From Streptomyces sp. SID12501 (GTDB lineage: Bacteria > Actinomycetota > Actinomycetes > Streptomycetales > Streptomycetaceae), in NCBI RefSeq assembly GCF_010550245.1, contig NZ_JAAGLU010000035.1:1-64000 (forward strand): 64,000 nucleotides of DNA, read 5' to 3'. The notes under the pieces are model-generated. The model was given only the letters and a program-made list of their open reading frames with translations. It was not told where the DNA came from and did not search any database. Below, one piece after another: positions 25,363 through 34,552 of the stretch. The translations under genes and the position numbers were made by a program. Every line of letters starts with the position of its first letter. Positions within the stretch are counted from its first letter, which is position 1.

Positions 25363-25876
25363 GGTGGTGGGCGCTGCGGACGACTCGTACGACGGCGGTA
25401 TGCGCAAGGTGTCCCGGCTGGTGCTCCTCGATCCCCGGGAACGGATCCTGCTCCTGCACGGGCACGAGCCGGACGATCCGGCCGACGCCTGGTGGTTCAC
25501 TCCCGGCGGCGGTCTCGAGGGCGACGAGACCCACGAGGAGGCGGCGTTGCGGGAACTCGCGGAGGAGACCGGCATCACCGAGGTCGAACTCGGTCCGGTG
25601 CTGTGGCGGCGCAGGTGTTCCTTCCCGTTCGCGGGGCGCCGCTGGGACCAGGACGAGTGGTACTACCTGGCCCGTACGGAGCGAACGGAGACCCGGGCCA
25701 CGGGTCTCACGGAGCTGGAACGGCGCAGTGTCGCCGGAGCGCGCTGGTGGACGTGCCAGGAACTGACCCAGGCACATGAGACGGTGTATCCGACCAGACT
25801 CGCCGAGCTCCTGCGCAAGGTGCTCGACGAAGGTCCCCCGGCCATGCCCGAGGTCCTCGAGACGGAAATCGTCTAG
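25352..25876 (+). CDS. Nudix hydrolase
   Basis: 174 aa Nudix pyrophosphohydrolase. The Nudix box G-x5-E-x7-REUxEExGU is complete: GLEGDETHEEAALRELAEET plus GI (about residues 52-74). The nucleotide or nucleotide-sugar substrate cannot be deduced. GTG 25352 has GGAG seven bases upstream and overlaps sipZ by 11 bases, so it is the last gene of the sip run. Confidence 0.88.
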   Translation: MPAEVVGAADDSYDGGMRKVSRLVLLDPRERILLLHGHEPDDPADAWWFTPGGGLEGDETHEEAALRELAEETGITEVELGPVLWRRRCSFPFAGRRWDQDEWYYLARTERTETRATGLTELERRSVAGARWWTCQELTQAHETVYPTRLAELLRKVLDEGPPAMPEVLETEIV

Positions 25877-25931
25877 GGGCTCGCGGCACTGGCGCACAAT
25901 GGGGGGACGCACGGCTGAAGGGGAACATGCC

Positions 25932-26240
25932 ATGAGCGCCGAGGACCTCGAGAAGTACGAGACCGAGATGGAGCTGAAGCTCTACCGGGAGTACCGCGAC
26001 GTCGTCGGTCTGTTCAAATATGTGATCGAGACCGAACGGCGCTTCTACCTCACCAACGACTACGAGATGCAGGTGCACTCGGTCCAGGGCGAGGTGTTCT
26101 TCGAGGTGTCCATGGCGGACGCCTGGGTGTGGGACATGTACCGGCCGGCCCGGTTCGTGAAGCAGGTGCGAGTACTCACGTTCAAGGACGTGAACATCGA
26201 GGAGCTGAACAAGAGCGATCTGGAGCTCCCCGGCGGCTGA
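25932..26240 (+). CDS. DUF2469 family protein
   Basis: 102 aa acidic, aromatic-rich protein conserved in actinobacteria next to yraN; function unknown. Seen: ELKLYREYRDVVGLFKYVIE, TERRFYLTND and ADAWVWDMYRPARFVK. ATG 25932 follows AAGGGGAA. A 9-bp hairpin begins right after the stop. Confidence 0.85.
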   Translation: MSAEDLEKYETEMELKLYREYRDVVGLFKYVIETERRFYLTNDYEMQVHSVQGEVFFEVSMADAWVWDMYRPARFVKQVRVLTFKDVNIEELNKSDLELPGG

Positions 26241-26262
26241 CCGTCACCCGTGAGGGTGGCGG
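26241..26262 (+). terminator. Hairpin after the DUF2469 gene
   Basis: CCGTCACCC (26241-26249) pairs with GGGTGGCGG (26254-26262) around GTGA, with one G-U pair, directly after the stop codon. Confidence 0.65.
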
Positions 26263-26264
26263 AG

Positions 26265-26291
26265 TTATCCACAATGCCGAGGTTGTCCACC
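26265..26291 (+). promoter_or_regulatory. Two DnaA-box-like sites before yraN-comM-dprA
   Basis: TTATCCACA (26265-26273) is identical to the E. coli consensus DnaA box; TTGTCCACC (26283-26291) differs in one base from the Streptomyces form TTGTCCACA. Same orientation, 18 bases apart, in a 107-base gap. Seen directly; binding is inferred. Confidence 0.55.
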
Positions 26292-26347
26292 AAGATCCAA
26301 TAGCTCGCTGAACTGACCGCATTGTTGGCGCCGGAGGTGGTGCCGAC

Positions 26348-26770
26348 ATGAACACACGCCATGCACAAGGCGGCGGACAGAGCAGCGCGCGGGGCAACGC
26401 ACAGCGCGGAGCACTGGGCAGGTACGGCGAGGAACTGGCCGCGCGGCGGCTGACCGAGGCCGGGATGACGATCCTGGACCGCAACTGGCGCGCCGGCCGG
26501 ACCGGCGAGATCGACATCGTGGCCCGGGACGGCGACGCGCTCGTCGTCTGCGAGGTCAAGACCCGCCGCGCGGCCGGACCGGCGGGGGCCTTCCAGCACC
26601 CGATGGCGGCCGTCACGCCGGTCAAGGCCGAGCGGCTGAGGGGCCTCGCCGAGCGCTGGGTCCAGGAACACGGGGGAGCGCCACCCGGCGGCGTCCGCAT
26701 CGACCTGGTCGGTGTGCTGCTGCCAGAGCGCGGTGCGCCCGTGGTGGAACACGCGCGGGGGGTGGCGTGA
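26348..26770 (+). CDS. yraN: YraN family (UPF0102) endonuclease-like protein
   Basis: 140 aa protein of the restriction-endonuclease-like fold. Seen: GRYGEELAARRLTEAGMTIL, then GEIDIVARDGDALVVCEVKT, which keeps the E...D...ExK catalytic arrangement. Cellular role unknown; the gene regularly neighbours comM and dprA. It overlaps comM at TGATG. Confidence 0.9.
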   Translation: MNTRHAQGGGQSSARGNAQRGALGRYGEELAARRLTEAGMTILDRNWRAGRTGEIDIVARDGDALVVCEVKTRRAAGPAGAFQHPMAAVTPVKAERLRGLAERWVQEHGGAPPGGVRIDLVGVLLPERGAPVVEHARGVA

Positions 26771-28395
26771 TGGGATTCGCCCGTACGTGTTCGGTGGCCC
26801 TGGTGGGTGTCGAGGGCGTGGTCGTCGAGGTCCAGGCGGATCTCGAACCCGGCGTCGCCGCGTTCACCCTGGTGGGCCTGCCCGACAAGAGCCTGACGGA
26901 GAGCCGGGACCGGGTCCGGGCCGCGGTCGTCAACTCGGGAGCCGCCTGGCCGCAGAAGAAACTCACGGTGGGGCTCAGCCCGGCGTCCGTGCCCAAGAGC
27001 GGCAGCGGGTTCGATCTCGCCGTCGCGGCGGCCGTCCTCGGGGCCGCCGAGCGGATCGATCCCCGGGTCCTCGCCGACATCGTGATGATCGGAGAACTGG
27101 GCCTCGACGGCAGGGTGCGACCGGTCCGGGGCATTCTGCCGGCGGTGCTGGCGGCGGCCGACTCGGGATACGAACAGGTGGTCGTACCGGAGTGCTCCGC
27201 CGCCGAGGCCGCGCTGGTCCCCGGGGTGTCGGTGCTCGGCGTGCGCAGCCTGCGCCAGCTGATCGCCGTCCTCACGGACGAGCCCGTACCCGAGGAGGAA
27301 CCGGACGAGCACGGCCGCCCCGACCCGCTCATGGCGGGCCTGCGGATGCCGGGCACCGGGGCGGCCACGGGCATGCACAGCATGGGCGCCGCGCAGTACG
27401 ACAACGGCCACGACCTGGCCGACGTCGTGGGCCAGCACTCGGCGCGCACGGCGATGGAGGTGGCCGCGGCCGGCGGCCACCACCTGTTCCTGGAAGGGCC
27501 ACCGGGGGCCGGCAAGACGATGCTCGCCGAGCGGATGCCCGCAGTCCTGCCCCGGCTCACCCGGGAGGAGTCGCTGGAGGTCACCGCCGTGCACTCGGTC
27601 GCGGGCCTGCTGCCGCCGGGCAAACCCCTGATCGACACGGCGCCCTACTGCGCCCCGCACCACTCGGCCACCATGCAGGCGCTCGTCGGCGGCGGACAGG
27701 GCGTGGCGCGGCCCGGAGCCGTCTCGCTGGCTCACCGCGGAATTCTCTTTCTGGACGAGACCCCGGAGTTCGGCAGCCAGACGCTGGACGCCCTGCGCCA
27801 GCCCCTGGAGGCCGGGCATGTGGTGATCGCGCGGAGCGCGGGGGTCGTGCGGTTCCCGGCCAGGTTCCTGATGGTCCTGGCGGCCAATCCGTGCCCGTGC
27901 GGCCGTTTCTCGCAGCGGGACACCCTCTGCGAGTGCCCGCCCTCCGTGATCCGGCGCTATCAGGCCCGGCTGTCGGGGCCACTGCTCGACCGGGTCGACC
28001 TGCGGGTCGAGGTGGACCGGGTCACGCGCTCCCAACTCATCGAGCGCGGGGCGCGGGGCGAGTCCACGGCGACGGTCGCCGAGCGGGTGCGGGCGGCCCG
28101 GGAGCGGGCGGCGGCGCGGCTGGTGGGAACCCCGTGGCGGACCAACAGCGAGGTGCCGGGACGGGAGCTGCGCAGCCGGTGGCATGCCGTGCCCGGCGCG
28201 ATGGAGGAGGCCGAGCGCAATCTGGAACGGGGCGTGCTCACCGCGCGCGGGATCGACCGCGTCCTGCGGGTCGCCTGGACGGTAGCGGACCTGGTCGGCC
28301 ACGACCGGCCCGACGCGGTGGACGTCGCCCTGGCGCTGCAACTGCGTACGGGGGTGCCGCGAGGGGTGCCGATGGCCATCGGGGCGCTGACATGA
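26770..28395 (+). CDS. comM: ComM/YifB family AAA+ ATPase (Mg-chelatase-like)
   Basis: 541 aa. Lon-like N-terminal domain (about 1-170: TCSVALVGVEGVVVEVQAD), central AAA+ module with Walker A FLEGPPGAGKTMLAERMP (about 243-260), Walker B GILFLDETPEF, and a C-terminal domain. ComM is a hexameric helicase aiding branch migration during natural transformation (established in Vibrio). ATG 26770 overlaps the yraN stop; GTG 26767 is an alternative. It overlaps dprA at ATGA. Confidence 0.93.
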   Translation: MGFARTCSVALVGVEGVVVEVQADLEPGVAAFTLVGLPDKSLTESRDRVRAAVVNSGAAWPQKKLTVGLSPASVPKSGSGFDLAVAAAVLGAAERIDPRVLADIVMIGELGLDGRVRPVRGILPAVLAAADSGYEQVVVPECSAAEAALVPGVSVLGVRSLRQLIAVLTDEPVPEEEPDEHGRPDPLMAGLRMPGTGAATGMHSMGAAQYDNGHDLADVVGQHSARTAMEVAAAGGHHLFLEGPPGAGKTMLAERMPAVLPRLTREESLEVTAVHSVAGLLPPGKPLIDTAPYCAPHHSATMQALVGGGQGVARPGAVSLAHRGILFLDETPEFGSQTLDALRQPLEAGHVVIARSAGVVRFPARFLMVLAANPCPCGRFSQRDTLCECPPSVIRRYQARLSGPLLDRVDLRVEVDRVTRSQLIERGARGESTATVAERVRAARERAAARLVGTPWRTNSEVPGRELRSRWHAVPGAMEEAERNLERGVLTARGIDRVLRVAWTVADLVGHDRPDAVDVALALQLRTGVPRGVPMAIGALT

Positions 28396-29594
28396 CGGGG
28401 GATGCGGCCGGGGACGCCGACGGCGCGGTGAGTGGAGAGTCGGCCGGCCAGTTGGGCGTGGAAGGGCTTGCCCGGGTCTTCCTCACCCGGGTCGTCGAGC
28501 CGGGGGACGAGGTCGCCGGGCGGTGGGTCCGGGAGTACGGGGCCGCGGAGGTGGTACGGCGGCTGCGGGACGGCGGGCCGATGCCGACCGGGGTCACCGC
28601 GACCCGGTGGGCGGGGCTGTGCGCGCGGGCGGCACAGGCCGAGCCCGAGCGGGATCTCGCCGTCGCGCGGGCGGCGGGGGTGCGGTTCGTGTGGCCGGGC
28701 CGACCGGAATGGCCGGCCCAGCTCGACGACCTCGGGGACGCGCGGCCCACGGGACTGTGGGTGCGTGGGCGGCCCAGCCTGCGGATGTGGGCGCTGCGGT
28801 CCGTCGCCGTGGTGGGCGCCCCCGCCTGCACCGAGTACGGCGCCCACATGGCTGCCACGCTCGCCGCCGGGCTCGCGGAGCGCGGGTGGGTGGTGGTGTC
28901 GGGTGGCGCCTACGGGGTCGACGGGGCCGCGCACCGGGGTGCGCTCGGTGCGGGCGGGGCCACCGTCGCCGTACTCGCCTGCGGGGTCGACCGGCCCTAC
29001 CCGCGCGGACACACCCAGTTGATCACCAGAATCGCCGAACAGGGCCTGGTGGTGGGTGAGTTGCCGCCCGGTGACCATCCGACGCAGAGCCGGTTCGTGA
29101 TGCGGAACCGGGTGATCGCGGCCCTCACTCGTGGGACCGTCGTCGTCGAGGCCGCGTACCGCAGCGGTTCGCTCGTCACGGCGCGGGCGGCGCAGCGGCT
29201 GGGGCGGTTCACGATGGGGGTGCCGGGACCTGCGACCAGTGGACTCTCCGCCGGTGTGCACGAACTCCTGCGTGGCGAGGCGATGCTGGTCACCGACGCC
29301 GCGGAAGTCACCGAGCTGGTCGGGGACATGGGTGACCTGGCGCCGGACCGGCGGGGGCCGGTGCTCCCGCGTGATCTGCTGGAACCGGCGGCGGTACGAG
29401 TCCTGGCCGCGCTGCCCGCGCGCGGGACGGCGACGGTGGACGACATCGCTCGGGGCGCGTCGACGGTGAAGGACGACGCGGTCGCCAGACTGTACGAGCT
29501 CCGATCACTTGGTTACGTCGAACGACACGACGACGGCTGGAAGTTGACACGCCAGGCGATGATCTCCGTCCGGTCCGGCCGGGACCGGTGCTGA
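28392..29594 (+). CDS. dprA: DNA-processing protein DprA
   Basis: 400 aa. DprA binds single-stranded DNA and loads RecA in transforming bacteria. Rossmann core: VAVVGAPACTEYGAHMAATL, VVVSGGAYGVDGAAHRGALG, AVLACGVDRPYPRGH and FVMRNRVIAALT. The C-terminal winged-helix-like part (from about 315) is present. It is the last gene of yraN-comM-dprA. Streptomyces is not known to be naturally competent, so a repair/recombination role is more likely (inference). Confidence 0.95.
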   Translation: MTGDAAGDADGAVSGESAGQLGVEGLARVFLTRVVEPGDEVAGRWVREYGAAEVVRRLRDGGPMPTGVTATRWAGLCARAAQAEPERDLAVARAAGVRFVWPGRPEWPAQLDDLGDARPTGLWVRGRPSLRMWALRSVAVVGAPACTEYGAHMAATLAAGLAERGWVVVSGGAYGVDGAAHRGALGAGGATVAVLACGVDRPYPRGHTQLITRIAEQGLVVGELPPGDHPTQSRFVMRNRVIAALTRGTVVVEAAYRSGSLVTARAAQRLGRFTMGVPGPATSGLSAGVHELLRGEAMLVTDAAEVTELVGDMGDLAPDRRGPVLPRDLLEPAAVRVLAALPARGTATVDDIARGASTVKDDAVARLYELRSLGYVERHDDGWKLTRQAMISVRSGRDRC

Positions 29595-29916
29595 CCGAGC
29601 GTGTTCGGCCGTCCGGGGGATGCCCGACGCCCTTGGTAATTCCCGCAGTTGGTCCGCACCGATGGTCACACAGGGCAACGGGCATGACCCTGGAGGGCGT
29701 CAAGCGGAACGTATCTGCGTACGCCCTGTCCCCCAGACCTCGCACACTGCGACACCCCAGTCACGCTACGCTCACGTGGATTCCGGCGCAGACCGCCAGT
29801 CGGGCAGGCAATTCGGCCAGACGGGTAATTCGACATCAGACCGCAACAGACCGACTGCCCACCCGGGCACTCCTCCAGACACCACCGGTTCACGGCAGAA
29901 CGGCACAAGGCGACGT
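29595..29916 (+). other. 322-base gap before whiG
   Basis: The whiG frame is open upstream, but the sequence before ATG 29917 does not look coding. TACGCT (29767-29772) could be a -10 for whiG, with no convincing -35. No hairpin of note was seen. Confidence 0.35.
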
Positions 29917-30759
29917 ATGCCCCAGCACACCTCCGGGTCCGACCGGGCGGCGGCCCCACCGGCAGCCCGCGACGGCGGTAACGGGCGCCCGCCCGCTCCC
30001 TCGACGCTCGACGAGCTGTGGCGTTCGTACAAGACGACGGGCGACGAGCATCTGCGCGAGCAGCTGATCCTGCACTACTCGCCGCTCGTGAAGTACGTCG
30101 CCGGCCGGGTGAGCGTCGGGCTGCCGCCCAACGTCGAACAGGCGGACTTCGTCTCCTCCGGAGTGTTCGGGCTGATCGACGCGATCGAGAAGTTCGACAT
30201 CGAGCGGGAGATCAAGTTCGAGACGTACGCGATCACTCGCATCCGGGGCGCGATGATCGACGAACTGCGGGCGCTGGACTGGATTCCGCGGTCGGTGCGG
30301 CAGAAGGCGCGGAACGTGGAGCGGGCGTACACGACGCTGGAGGCGCGGCTGCGGCGCACGCCGACGGAGGGCGAGGTGGCCGCCGAGATGGGCATCGCGG
30401 TCGACGACCTCCACGCGGTGTTCAGCCAGTTGTCGCTGGCGAACGTGGTGGCGCTGGAGGAACTGCTGCACGCGGGGGGCGAGGGCGGGGACCGGCTGAG
30501 CCTCATGGACACGCTGGAGGACACCGCCGCCGACAACCCGGTCGAGGTGGCCGAGGGCCGGGAGCTGCGGCGGTTTCTGGCGCGGGCGATCAACACGCTG
30601 CCCGACCGGGAGAAGACCGTGGTGACGCTGTACTACTACGAGGGCCTCACCCTCGCGGAGATCGGCAACGTGCTGGGCGTGACCGAGAGCCGGGTCAGCC
30701 AGATCCACACCAAGTCGGTCCTGCAACTGCGCGCGAAGCTGGCGAGCTTCGGTCGCTGA
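29917..30759 (+). CDS. whiG: Sporulation sigma factor WhiG
   Basis: FliA/sigma-D-like sigma factor, 280 aa, the same length as WhiG of S. coelicolor, where it commits aerial hyphae to sporulation and drives whiH and whiI (established). Region 2: FVSSGVFGLIDAIEKFDIER and TYAITRIRGAMIDELRALDW; region 4: YYEGLTLAEIGNVLGVTESR followed by VSQIHTKSVLQLRAKLA. ATG 29917 follows AAGG and gives the known N-terminus MPQHTSGSDRAA. In S. coelicolor WhiG is held by RsiG with c-di-GMP; no anti-sigma gene is adjacent here. Confidence 0.96.
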   Translation: MPQHTSGSDRAAAPPAARDGGNGRPPAPSTLDELWRSYKTTGDEHLREQLILHYSPLVKYVAGRVSVGLPPNVEQADFVSSGVFGLIDAIEKFDIEREIKFETYAITRIRGAMIDELRALDWIPRSVRQKARNVERAYTTLEARLRRTPTEGEVAAEMGIAVDDLHAVFSQLSLANVVALEELLHAGGEGGDRLSLMDTLEDTAADNPVEVAEGRELRRFLARAINTLPDREKTVVTLYYYEGLTLAEIGNVLGVTESRVSQIHTKSVLQLRAKLASFGR

Positions 30760-30831
30760 CCTGGACGGTCGGGCGACCCGGGTGAGCGGAGTCTCTCCCC
30801 TCCGGGGCGCTCCGTCCGTACAGTGGTTGAC

Positions 30832-31413
30832 GTGCCAAGGATTCGAGCGGCCTCCGTGGCCGAGCACCGGTCGATGCAGCGAGCCGCCCTGCTGGACGCG
30901 GCGAGATCCCTGTTGTCCGAGGGCGGGACGGAGGCGCTGACGTTCCCGGCCCTGGCCGAGCGGACCGGGCTCGCGCGGTCGTCCGTCTATGAGTACTTCC
31001 GGTCGCGGGCGTCCGTCGTCGAGGAACTGTGCGAGGTCGACTTCCCGGTCTGGGCGGCCGAGGTCGAGGCGGCGATGGCCGCGGCGGACGAGCCCGAGGG
31101 CAAGGTCGAGGCATATGTGCGCCGACAACTCGCCCTGGTGGGCGACCGGCGGCACCGGGCCGTCGTGGCGATCTCGGCGAGTGAGCTGGACGCGGGCGCC
31201 CGGGAGAAGATCCGGGCGGCGCACGGCGGGCTCGTCGCGATGGTGGTCGAGGCGCTGCGGGACATCGGGCATGCGCAGCCCCGGATGGCCGCGATGCTGT
31301 TGCAGGGGATCGTCGATGCGGCTGTGCGGCGGATCGAGTTCGGGGTTGCCGAGGATCCCGCGGTGATCACGGATGCGGCTGTGGGGATGGCTCTGCGGGG
31401 TGTACAGGGCTGA
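30832..31413 (+). CDS. TetR family transcriptional regulator
   Basis: 193 aa repressor. N-terminal helix-turn-helix FPALAERTGLARSSVYEYFR (about 42-61) and a C-terminal all-helical ligand domain. GTG 30832 is chosen because TACAGT (30819-30824) ends seven bases upstream and no RBS is visible, indicating leaderless translation; GTG 30823 is an alternative start. Ligand and targets unknown. Confidence 0.88.
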   Translation: MPRIRAASVAEHRSMQRAALLDAARSLLSEGGTEALTFPALAERTGLARSSVYEYFRSRASVVEELCEVDFPVWAAEVEAAMAAADEPEGKVEAYVRRQLALVGDRRHRAVVAISASELDAGAREKIRAAHGGLVAMVVEALRDIGHAQPRMAAMLLQGIVDAAVRRIEFGVAEDPAVITDAAVGMALRGVQG

Positions 31414-31417
31414 GTCG

Positions 31418-31434
31418 GCCCCGTGATCCGGGGC
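31418..31434 (+). terminator. Short hairpin after the TetR gene
   Basis: GCCCCG-TGATC-CGGGGC follows the stop by four bases; a modest 6-bp GC stem. Confidence 0.5.
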
Positions 31435-31562
31435 TGGCGTCGGGGGCTTTCGCTTGCCCGCGCTCGCGGGGTGCCGCCCTCTGCGGGACGGGCGCCGCCC
31501 CGCGCCGCCCCTGTCGGCATGTATGCCCGGAGGCCGCACGGGTGGGCGCACGCCGACGGCGG

Positions 31563-32168
31563 CTAGGTGGGCAGGGGCACGCCCAATACCGGTAGTAGGC
31601 GGGACGGGCCCCGGTGCAGCAGCCAGGGGGGCAGTAGCGTCAGGGGGTCCAGGTACGTGTCGCCTCTGAGCAGGCCCCAGTGGACGCATGTCGTTGTGCA
31701 GTGCCCGGCACCGATCTCCACCGCGCCCACAACCTCGCCCGCCGTCACCTCCGCGCCCTTCTCGACCGCGGCCGTCACCGGTTCGTACGTCGTTCGCAGG
31801 GGCGGGGTGCCCGTGCCCGAGAGTTCCACGGAGACGACTCCCCGTCCCGCCACCCTGCCCGCGAAGTGCACCCGGCCGGCGGCCACCGCGCGAACCGGGG
31901 CGCCGGGAGCCGCCGCCAGGTCCACGCCCCGGTGGCCCCTGGCGTAGGGCGTCGGGGGCGGTTCCCAGGCGCGCAGGGCCAGGGGGCGGGTTCCCACCGG
32001 CCAGTTACGGGCGATCGTGGGGGTGGGAGAGGCGTCCGTGGTCGGTGATGGCTCTGTCGGCGGGGCCGCACCGGTACCGGTTCCCCGTGCCGTCGATGAC
32101 GTCGTCAGTGACAGCGTCAGGGTCAGCAACAGGCCCAGGCCCGCACGCACTCCTCGTTTCGCTCGCAT
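31563..32168 (-). CDS. Secreted M23 family peptidase
   Basis: 201 aa secreted LytM-type zinc peptidase, probably acting on cell-wall peptide cross-links. Signal peptide (about 1-28: basic start, hydrophobic LGLLLTLTLSLTTSSTA), a Pro/Thr-rich linker, then the M23 core ARGHRGVDLAAAPGAPVRAV with HxxxD, and CVHWGLLRGDTYLDP supplying HxH-like ligands (HW, with C replacing the first H). That substitution makes catalysis uncertain. It is transcribed against whiG/TetR and diverges from rpsB. Confidence 0.85.
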   Translation of the reverse strand: MRAKRGVRAGLGLLLTLTLSLTTSSTARGTGTGAAPPTEPSPTTDASPTPTIARNWPVGTRPLALRAWEPPPTPYARGHRGVDLAAAPGAPVRAVAAGRVHFAGRVAGRGVVSVELSGTGTPPLRTTYEPVTAAVEKGAEVTAGEVVGAVEIGAGHCTTTCVHWGLLRGDTYLDPLTLLPPWLLHRGPSRLLPVLGVPLPT

Positions 32169-32438
32169 GGGCGGAGCCTGGCGTGATTCGGGACGGTCCG
32201 GGTGGGCCTGTGGAGTACTGACCGGTTGTGGATATCGGCGTCACCCGAGGCCTCGCGGGTCCCGTACACTTCCTTTGGCGATCCGGGTGACCGGGTCGAC
32301 TTCGCACGCCCCGACATCCGGCCCCTACACGGTGGGTGTCAACGCCTCTCGGTCCCTCGCGGCAAGGCGTATGTGGGCGTCAGGCGCGGGTGCCGTCCGG
32401 TACCCGCGGCACAACCGAGAAACACAAGGAGAACGGCC

Positions 32439-33404
32439 ATGGCCGTCGTCACGATGCGGGAGCTGCTGGAAAGCGGCGTCCACTTCGGTCACCAGACCCG
32501 TCGTTGGAACCCGAAGATGAAGCGCTTCATCTTCACGGAGCGCAACGGCATCTACATCATCGACCTGCTCCAGTCGCTGTCGTACATCGACCGCGCCTAC
32601 GAGTTCGTCAAGGAGACCGTCGCCCACGGCGGCACGGTCATGTTCGTCGGCACGAAGAAGCAGGCGCAGGAGGCGATCGCCGAGCAGGCGACCCGCGTCG
32701 GCATGCCCTACGTCAACCAGCGCTGGCTGGGCGGCATGCTCACCAACTTCTCGACCGTCTACAAGCGTCTGCAGCGCCTCAAGGAGCTTGAGCAGATCGA
32801 CTTCGAGGACGTCGCCGCGTCCGGTCTCACCAAGAAGGAGCTTCTCGTGCTCTCGCGCGAGAAGGCCAAGCTGGAGAAGACCCTCGGTGGTATCCGCGAG
32901 ATGTCCAAGGTGCCCAGCGCCGTCTGGATCGTGGACACCAAGAAGGAGCACATCGCGGTCGGTGAGGCCCGGAAGCTCCACATTCCGGTCGTCGCCATCC
33001 TCGACACCAACTGCGACCCCGACGAGGTCGACTACAAGATCCCGGGCAACGACGACGCGATCCGCTCCGTCACCCTGCTCACCCGCGTGATCGCCGACGC
33101 TGTCGCCGAGGGCCTCATCTCCCGTTCCGGCGTCAACACCGGTGACAAGGGCGAGAAGGCTGTCGTCGAGCCCCTCGCGGCCTGGGAGCGCGACCTCCTC
33201 GAGGGCGAGAAGAAGGCCGACGACGCCGAGGCGCCCGCCGCCGAGACCGCTGCTGCTGAGGCCCCCGCCGCTGAGGCCGCTGCCGAGGAGGCTCCGGTCG
33301 AGGAGGCTCCCGTCGAGGCCGCCGCCGAGGCCGAGGTTGCCGCTGAGGCCCCCGTCGAGGCTCCCGTCGCCGAGGCTCCGGCCGCGGACGACGAGCAGGC
33401 CTGA
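32439..33404 (+). CDS. rpsB: 30S ribosomal protein S2
   Basis: S2, 321 aa. Core: MRELLESGVHFGHQTRRWNP, FVGTKKQAQEAIAEQA and RWLGGMLTNF. The C-terminus carries an Ala/Glu/Pro/Val-rich repeat tail of about 60 residues, common in Streptomyces S2. ATG 32439 follows AAGGAGA. The roughly 230-base leader contains TACACT (32265-32270), a likely -10. Confidence 0.97.
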   Translation: MAVVTMRELLESGVHFGHQTRRWNPKMKRFIFTERNGIYIIDLLQSLSYIDRAYEFVKETVAHGGTVMFVGTKKQAQEAIAEQATRVGMPYVNQRWLGGMLTNFSTVYKRLQRLKELEQIDFEDVAASGLTKKELLVLSREKAKLEKTLGGIREMSKVPSAVWIVDTKKEHIAVGEARKLHIPVVAILDTNCDPDEVDYKIPGNDDAIRSVTLLTRVIADAVAEGLISRSGVNTGDKGEKAVVEPLAAWERDLLEGEKKADDAEAPAAETAAAEAPAAEAAAEEAPVEEAPVEAAAEAEVAAEAPVEAPVAEAPAADDEQA

Positions 33405-33426
33405 CCCTCACCCCTTCGGGTTGTCG

Positions 33427-33459
33427 ACGGCGGGGGCACCTCCATCGGGCCCCCGCCGT
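33427..33459 (+). terminator. rpsB-tsf intergenic hairpin (attenuator or terminator)
   Basis: ACGGCGGGGGC (33427-33437) pairs with GCCCCCGCCGT (33449-33459), 11 bp, loop 11. No promoter is evident before tsf, so partial termination that keeps EF-Ts below or apart from S2 levels is likely. Confidence 0.75.
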
Positions 33460-33503
33460 TCGATCCGCAGATCTTTCAGACTTCGAGAGAGACTCCCAGA
33501 ATC

Positions 33504-34349
33504 ATGGCGAACTACACCGCCGCCGACGTCAAGAAGCTCCGTGAGCTCACCGGCGCCGGCATGATGGACTGTAAGAAGGCGCTGGACGAGGCCGAGGGCG
33601 ATGTCGACAAGGCCGTAGAGGCCCTGCGCATCAAGGGCCAGAAGGGCGTCGCCAAGCGCGAGGGCCGTTCCGCCGAGAACGGCGCTGTCGTCTCGATCAT
33701 CGCCGACGACAACACCTCCGGTGTCCTCGTCGAGCTGAAGTGCGAGACGGACTTCGTCGCCAAGGGCGAGAAGTTCCAGGCCGCCGCCAACGCGCTCGCC
33801 GAGCACGTCGCCAAGACCTCCCCGGCCGACCTGGAGGCGCTGCTCGCCTCCGAGATCGAAGCCGGCAAGACGGTTCAGGCGTACGTCGACGAGGCCAACG
33901 CCAACCTGGGCGAGAAGATCGTCCTGGACCGCTTCGCGCAGTTCGCGGACGGTTTCGTGCTGGCGTACATGCACCGCACGATGCCCGACCTGCCCCCGCA
34001 GATCGGTGTCCTCGTCGAGCTGGACAAGCAGACCGACGAGGCCGCTGCCGTGGCCAAGGGCATCGCCCAGCACATCGCCGCCTTCGCGCCGAAGTACCTC
34101 TCCAAGGAGGACGTGCCGGCCGAGGTCGTCGAGACCGAGCGCCGTGTCGCCGAGGAGACCACCCGCGCCGAGGGCAAGCCCGAGGCCGCCCTGCCGAAGA
34201 TCGTCGAGGGTCGCCTCAACGGCTTCTTCAAGGACGCCACGCTGCTCGGCCAGCCGTACGCGCTGGACAACAAGAAGTCCGTCCAGAAGGTCCTGGACGA
34301 GGCCGGTGTCAGCCTGAAGCGCTTCACGCGCATCAAGGTCGGCATCTGA
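33504..34349 (+). CDS. tsf: Elongation factor Ts
   Basis: Nucleotide exchange factor for EF-Tu, 281 aa. Seen: ADVKKLRELTGAGMMDCKKA (N domain), DFVAKGEKFQ, and YMHRTMPDLPPQIGVLVELD in the dimerisation half; C-terminal LDEAGVSLKRFTRIKVG. Normal length and start. Confidence 0.97.
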   Translation: MANYTAADVKKLRELTGAGMMDCKKALDEAEGDVDKAVEALRIKGQKGVAKREGRSAENGAVVSIIADDNTSGVLVELKCETDFVAKGEKFQAAANALAEHVAKTSPADLEALLASEIEAGKTVQAYVDEANANLGEKIVLDRFAQFADGFVLAYMHRTMPDLPPQIGVLVELDKQTDEAAAVAKGIAQHIAAFAPKYLSKEDVPAEVVETERRVAEETTRAEGKPEAALPKIVEGRLNGFFKDATLLGQPYALDNKKSVQKVLDEAGVSLKRFTRIKVGI

Positions 34350-34552
34350 GTCCGTACCGCGATCGACGCGCGGCCCACGTAGGGATACCTATAGGGTCGA
34401 CGGCAGTCGCGCGCGTACGCCGTCACGCACGCGCGCGTGGCGGACGACAGCAGATCTGACGAGGAGGCCATTGCCGAGCATGGGATGCGATCGACACCCC
34501 ATCGGCAGTGGCCTTCTTCGTATGTGTGACACGTGAAGAGGCGAGATTCTCC

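Noticed and set aside
29620..29916. N-terminal extension of whiG
   Set aside because: ATG 29917 gives the exact length and N-terminus known for WhiG; the upstream sequence is not coding-like.
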